6,224 nucleotides of DNA from Pseudomonadota bacterium. Its GTDB lineage: Bacteria; Pseudomonadota; Alphaproteobacteria; Reyranellales; Reyranellaceae. The position numbers and the translations under genes are program-made. The notes under the pieces were generated by a model, which saw only the letters and a program-made list of their open reading frames with translations, was not told the origin of the DNA and did not search any database. Location: assembly GCA_023436825.1 (NCBI GenBank), contig JAEZHS010000411.1, positions 1 through 6,224 of the forward strand, given 5' to 3'. Below, piece by piece: positions 5,444 through 6,224 of this stretch (its first letter is position 1; each line of letters opens with the position of its first letter).

Positions 5444-6224
5444 ATGCCGCTATCTCGCCGTTCCATCGCCTTGGGATCGCTCGGGCTTCTCTCGTCCGGC
5501 CTTGGCGCGCCCTTGCGAGCGCAGGTTTCCGACTTCGCCAGCATACCGGATCGCTCCGACGATCTCGGCACCGCGATCAATGCCTACATCTTTGGCTATC
5601 CCTTGGTGACGATGGAGCTCACCCGCCGCGTGTTGACCAATGTCGCGAAGCCCGATGGCAGGCGCGCCCCGATGGGCCAGTTCATCAGGATGCGCGAGTA
5701 TCCCAATGCGTCGTTCAGGGACGTCACGGCGCCCAACGCCGATACGCTTTACACGACTGCGTTCTTCGACGTGGGCGCCGAACCCTGGGTGCTCAGCATT
5801 CCGGACATGAAGGACCGCTACTTCCTGATGCCGTTCCTGGACGGTTGGACCGGCGTGTTCCAGGTGCCGGGCAAGCGGACGACCGGGACGGCAGCACAAA
5901 CCTACGCCATCACGGGACCGGGCTGGAAGGGCACCCTTCCGGCCGGCGTCACCGAGTACAAGTCACCAACCAGCATCGTGTGGTTGCTCGGCCGGATCTA
6001 CTGCACCGGAACGCCGGAGGACTACGCGGCCGTGCACGCCGTGCAGGATCAGATCAAGCTTGTACCGCTCAGCGCCTACGGCAAGCCCTACACGCCGCCG
6101 GAAGGCAAGGTCGACCCCGCCATCGGCATGAAGACCGCCGTGCGCGACCAGGTGAACCGGCTCGATGAGACCGCATACTTCACCTTGCTGGCTGAGCTGA
6201 TGAAATCGAATCCGCCGGCCGCCG
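5444..6224 (+). CDS. DUF1254 exported protein, Tat-like signal, 3'-partial
   Basis: The frame runs from ATG 5444 without a stop to the window edge, giving 260 residues. The N-terminus MPLSRRSIALGSLGLLSS has SRRSIAL, close to the twin-arginine consensus, then a mildly hydrophobic stretch and a possible cleavage after LRA (residue 26). Export to the periplasm, possibly folded through Tat, is therefore likely. DUF1254 hallmarks follow: YIFGYPLVTME (48-58), APNADTLYTTAFFDV (96-110), YFLMPFLDGWTGVF (126-139), GPGW (158-161) and TSIVWLLGRIY (176-186). Full-length members normally carry a DUF1214 domain after this point, so the missing part should lie beyond 6224. No enzymatic function is established that I can name. 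It lies 28 bases downstream of the barrel-protein gene on the same strand, which suggests a shared envelope role. Confidence 0.92.
   Translation, partial: MPLSRRSIALGSLGLLSSGLGAPLRAQVSDFASIPDRSDDLGTAINAYIFGYPLVTMELTRRVLTNVAKPDGRRAPMGQFIRMREYPNASFRDVTAPNADTLYTTAFFDVGAEPWVLSIPDMKDRYFLMPFLDGWTGVFQVPGKRTTGTAAQTYAITGPGWKGTLPAGVTEYKSPTSIVWLLGRIYCTGTPEDYAAVHAVQDQIKLVPLSAYGKPYTPPEGKVDPAIGMKTAVRDQVNRLDETAYFTLLAELMKSNPPAA

Noticed and set aside
5450..5899. Minus-strand open frame of 149 codons opposite the DUF1254 gene
   Set aside because: The plus strand in this interval encodes clear DUF1254 motifs behind a strong ribosome site, so the minus frame is a shadow.

Overview
The window is GC-rich with strong G/C preference at third codon positions. 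Its families (CodA-like amidohydrolase, CPA2 antiporter, UPF0114 membrane protein, Arabinose_bd-type AraC regulator, DUF1254 exported protein) fit an alphaproteobacterium, perhaps of the Hyphomicrobiales or a related order. The genus cannot be fixed from this sequence. No RNA gene, insertion sequence, CRISPR array, attachment site or origin was seen.

Layout: (1) Bases 1-1047, plus strand: the 3' part of a CodA-like (cytosine deaminase family) amidohydrolase whose start lies upstream of the window. (2) Bases 1056-1088: a strong hairpin in the 48-base gap between convergent genes, a likely two-way terminator. (3) Minus strand, in transcription order: an AraC-family regulator (3129-4196), a CPA2/Kef-type cation:proton antiporter (1757-3136) whose ATG overlaps the regulator's stop as ATGGATGA, and a UPF0114 (YqhA-like) membrane protein (1096-1677). 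(4) Bases 4197-4500: a divergent control region with a perfect 8-bp inverted repeat, three TCGCGAAA motifs and a short palindrome. (5) Plus strand: a predicted outer-membrane beta-barrel protein, probably starting at TTG 4501, then after 28 bases a DUF1254 protein with a twin-arginine-like signal sequence, which runs off the window at 6224.

Inferred working picture: the minus-strand genes look like one co-transcribed unit joining a one-component regulator to two inner-membrane proteins, one of them an ion/proton exchanger. The divergent plus-strand pair exports one protein to the outer membrane and one to the periplasm. The AraC-type regulator is the natural candidate for acting on the shared control region, but no ligand or physiological signal can be read from the sequence. 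The window is mostly recognisable families with unknown or loosely known roles. The points most worth a second look are the altered active site of the amidohydrolase, the repeats in the divergent region, and the pairing of the barrel protein with the DUF1254 protein.
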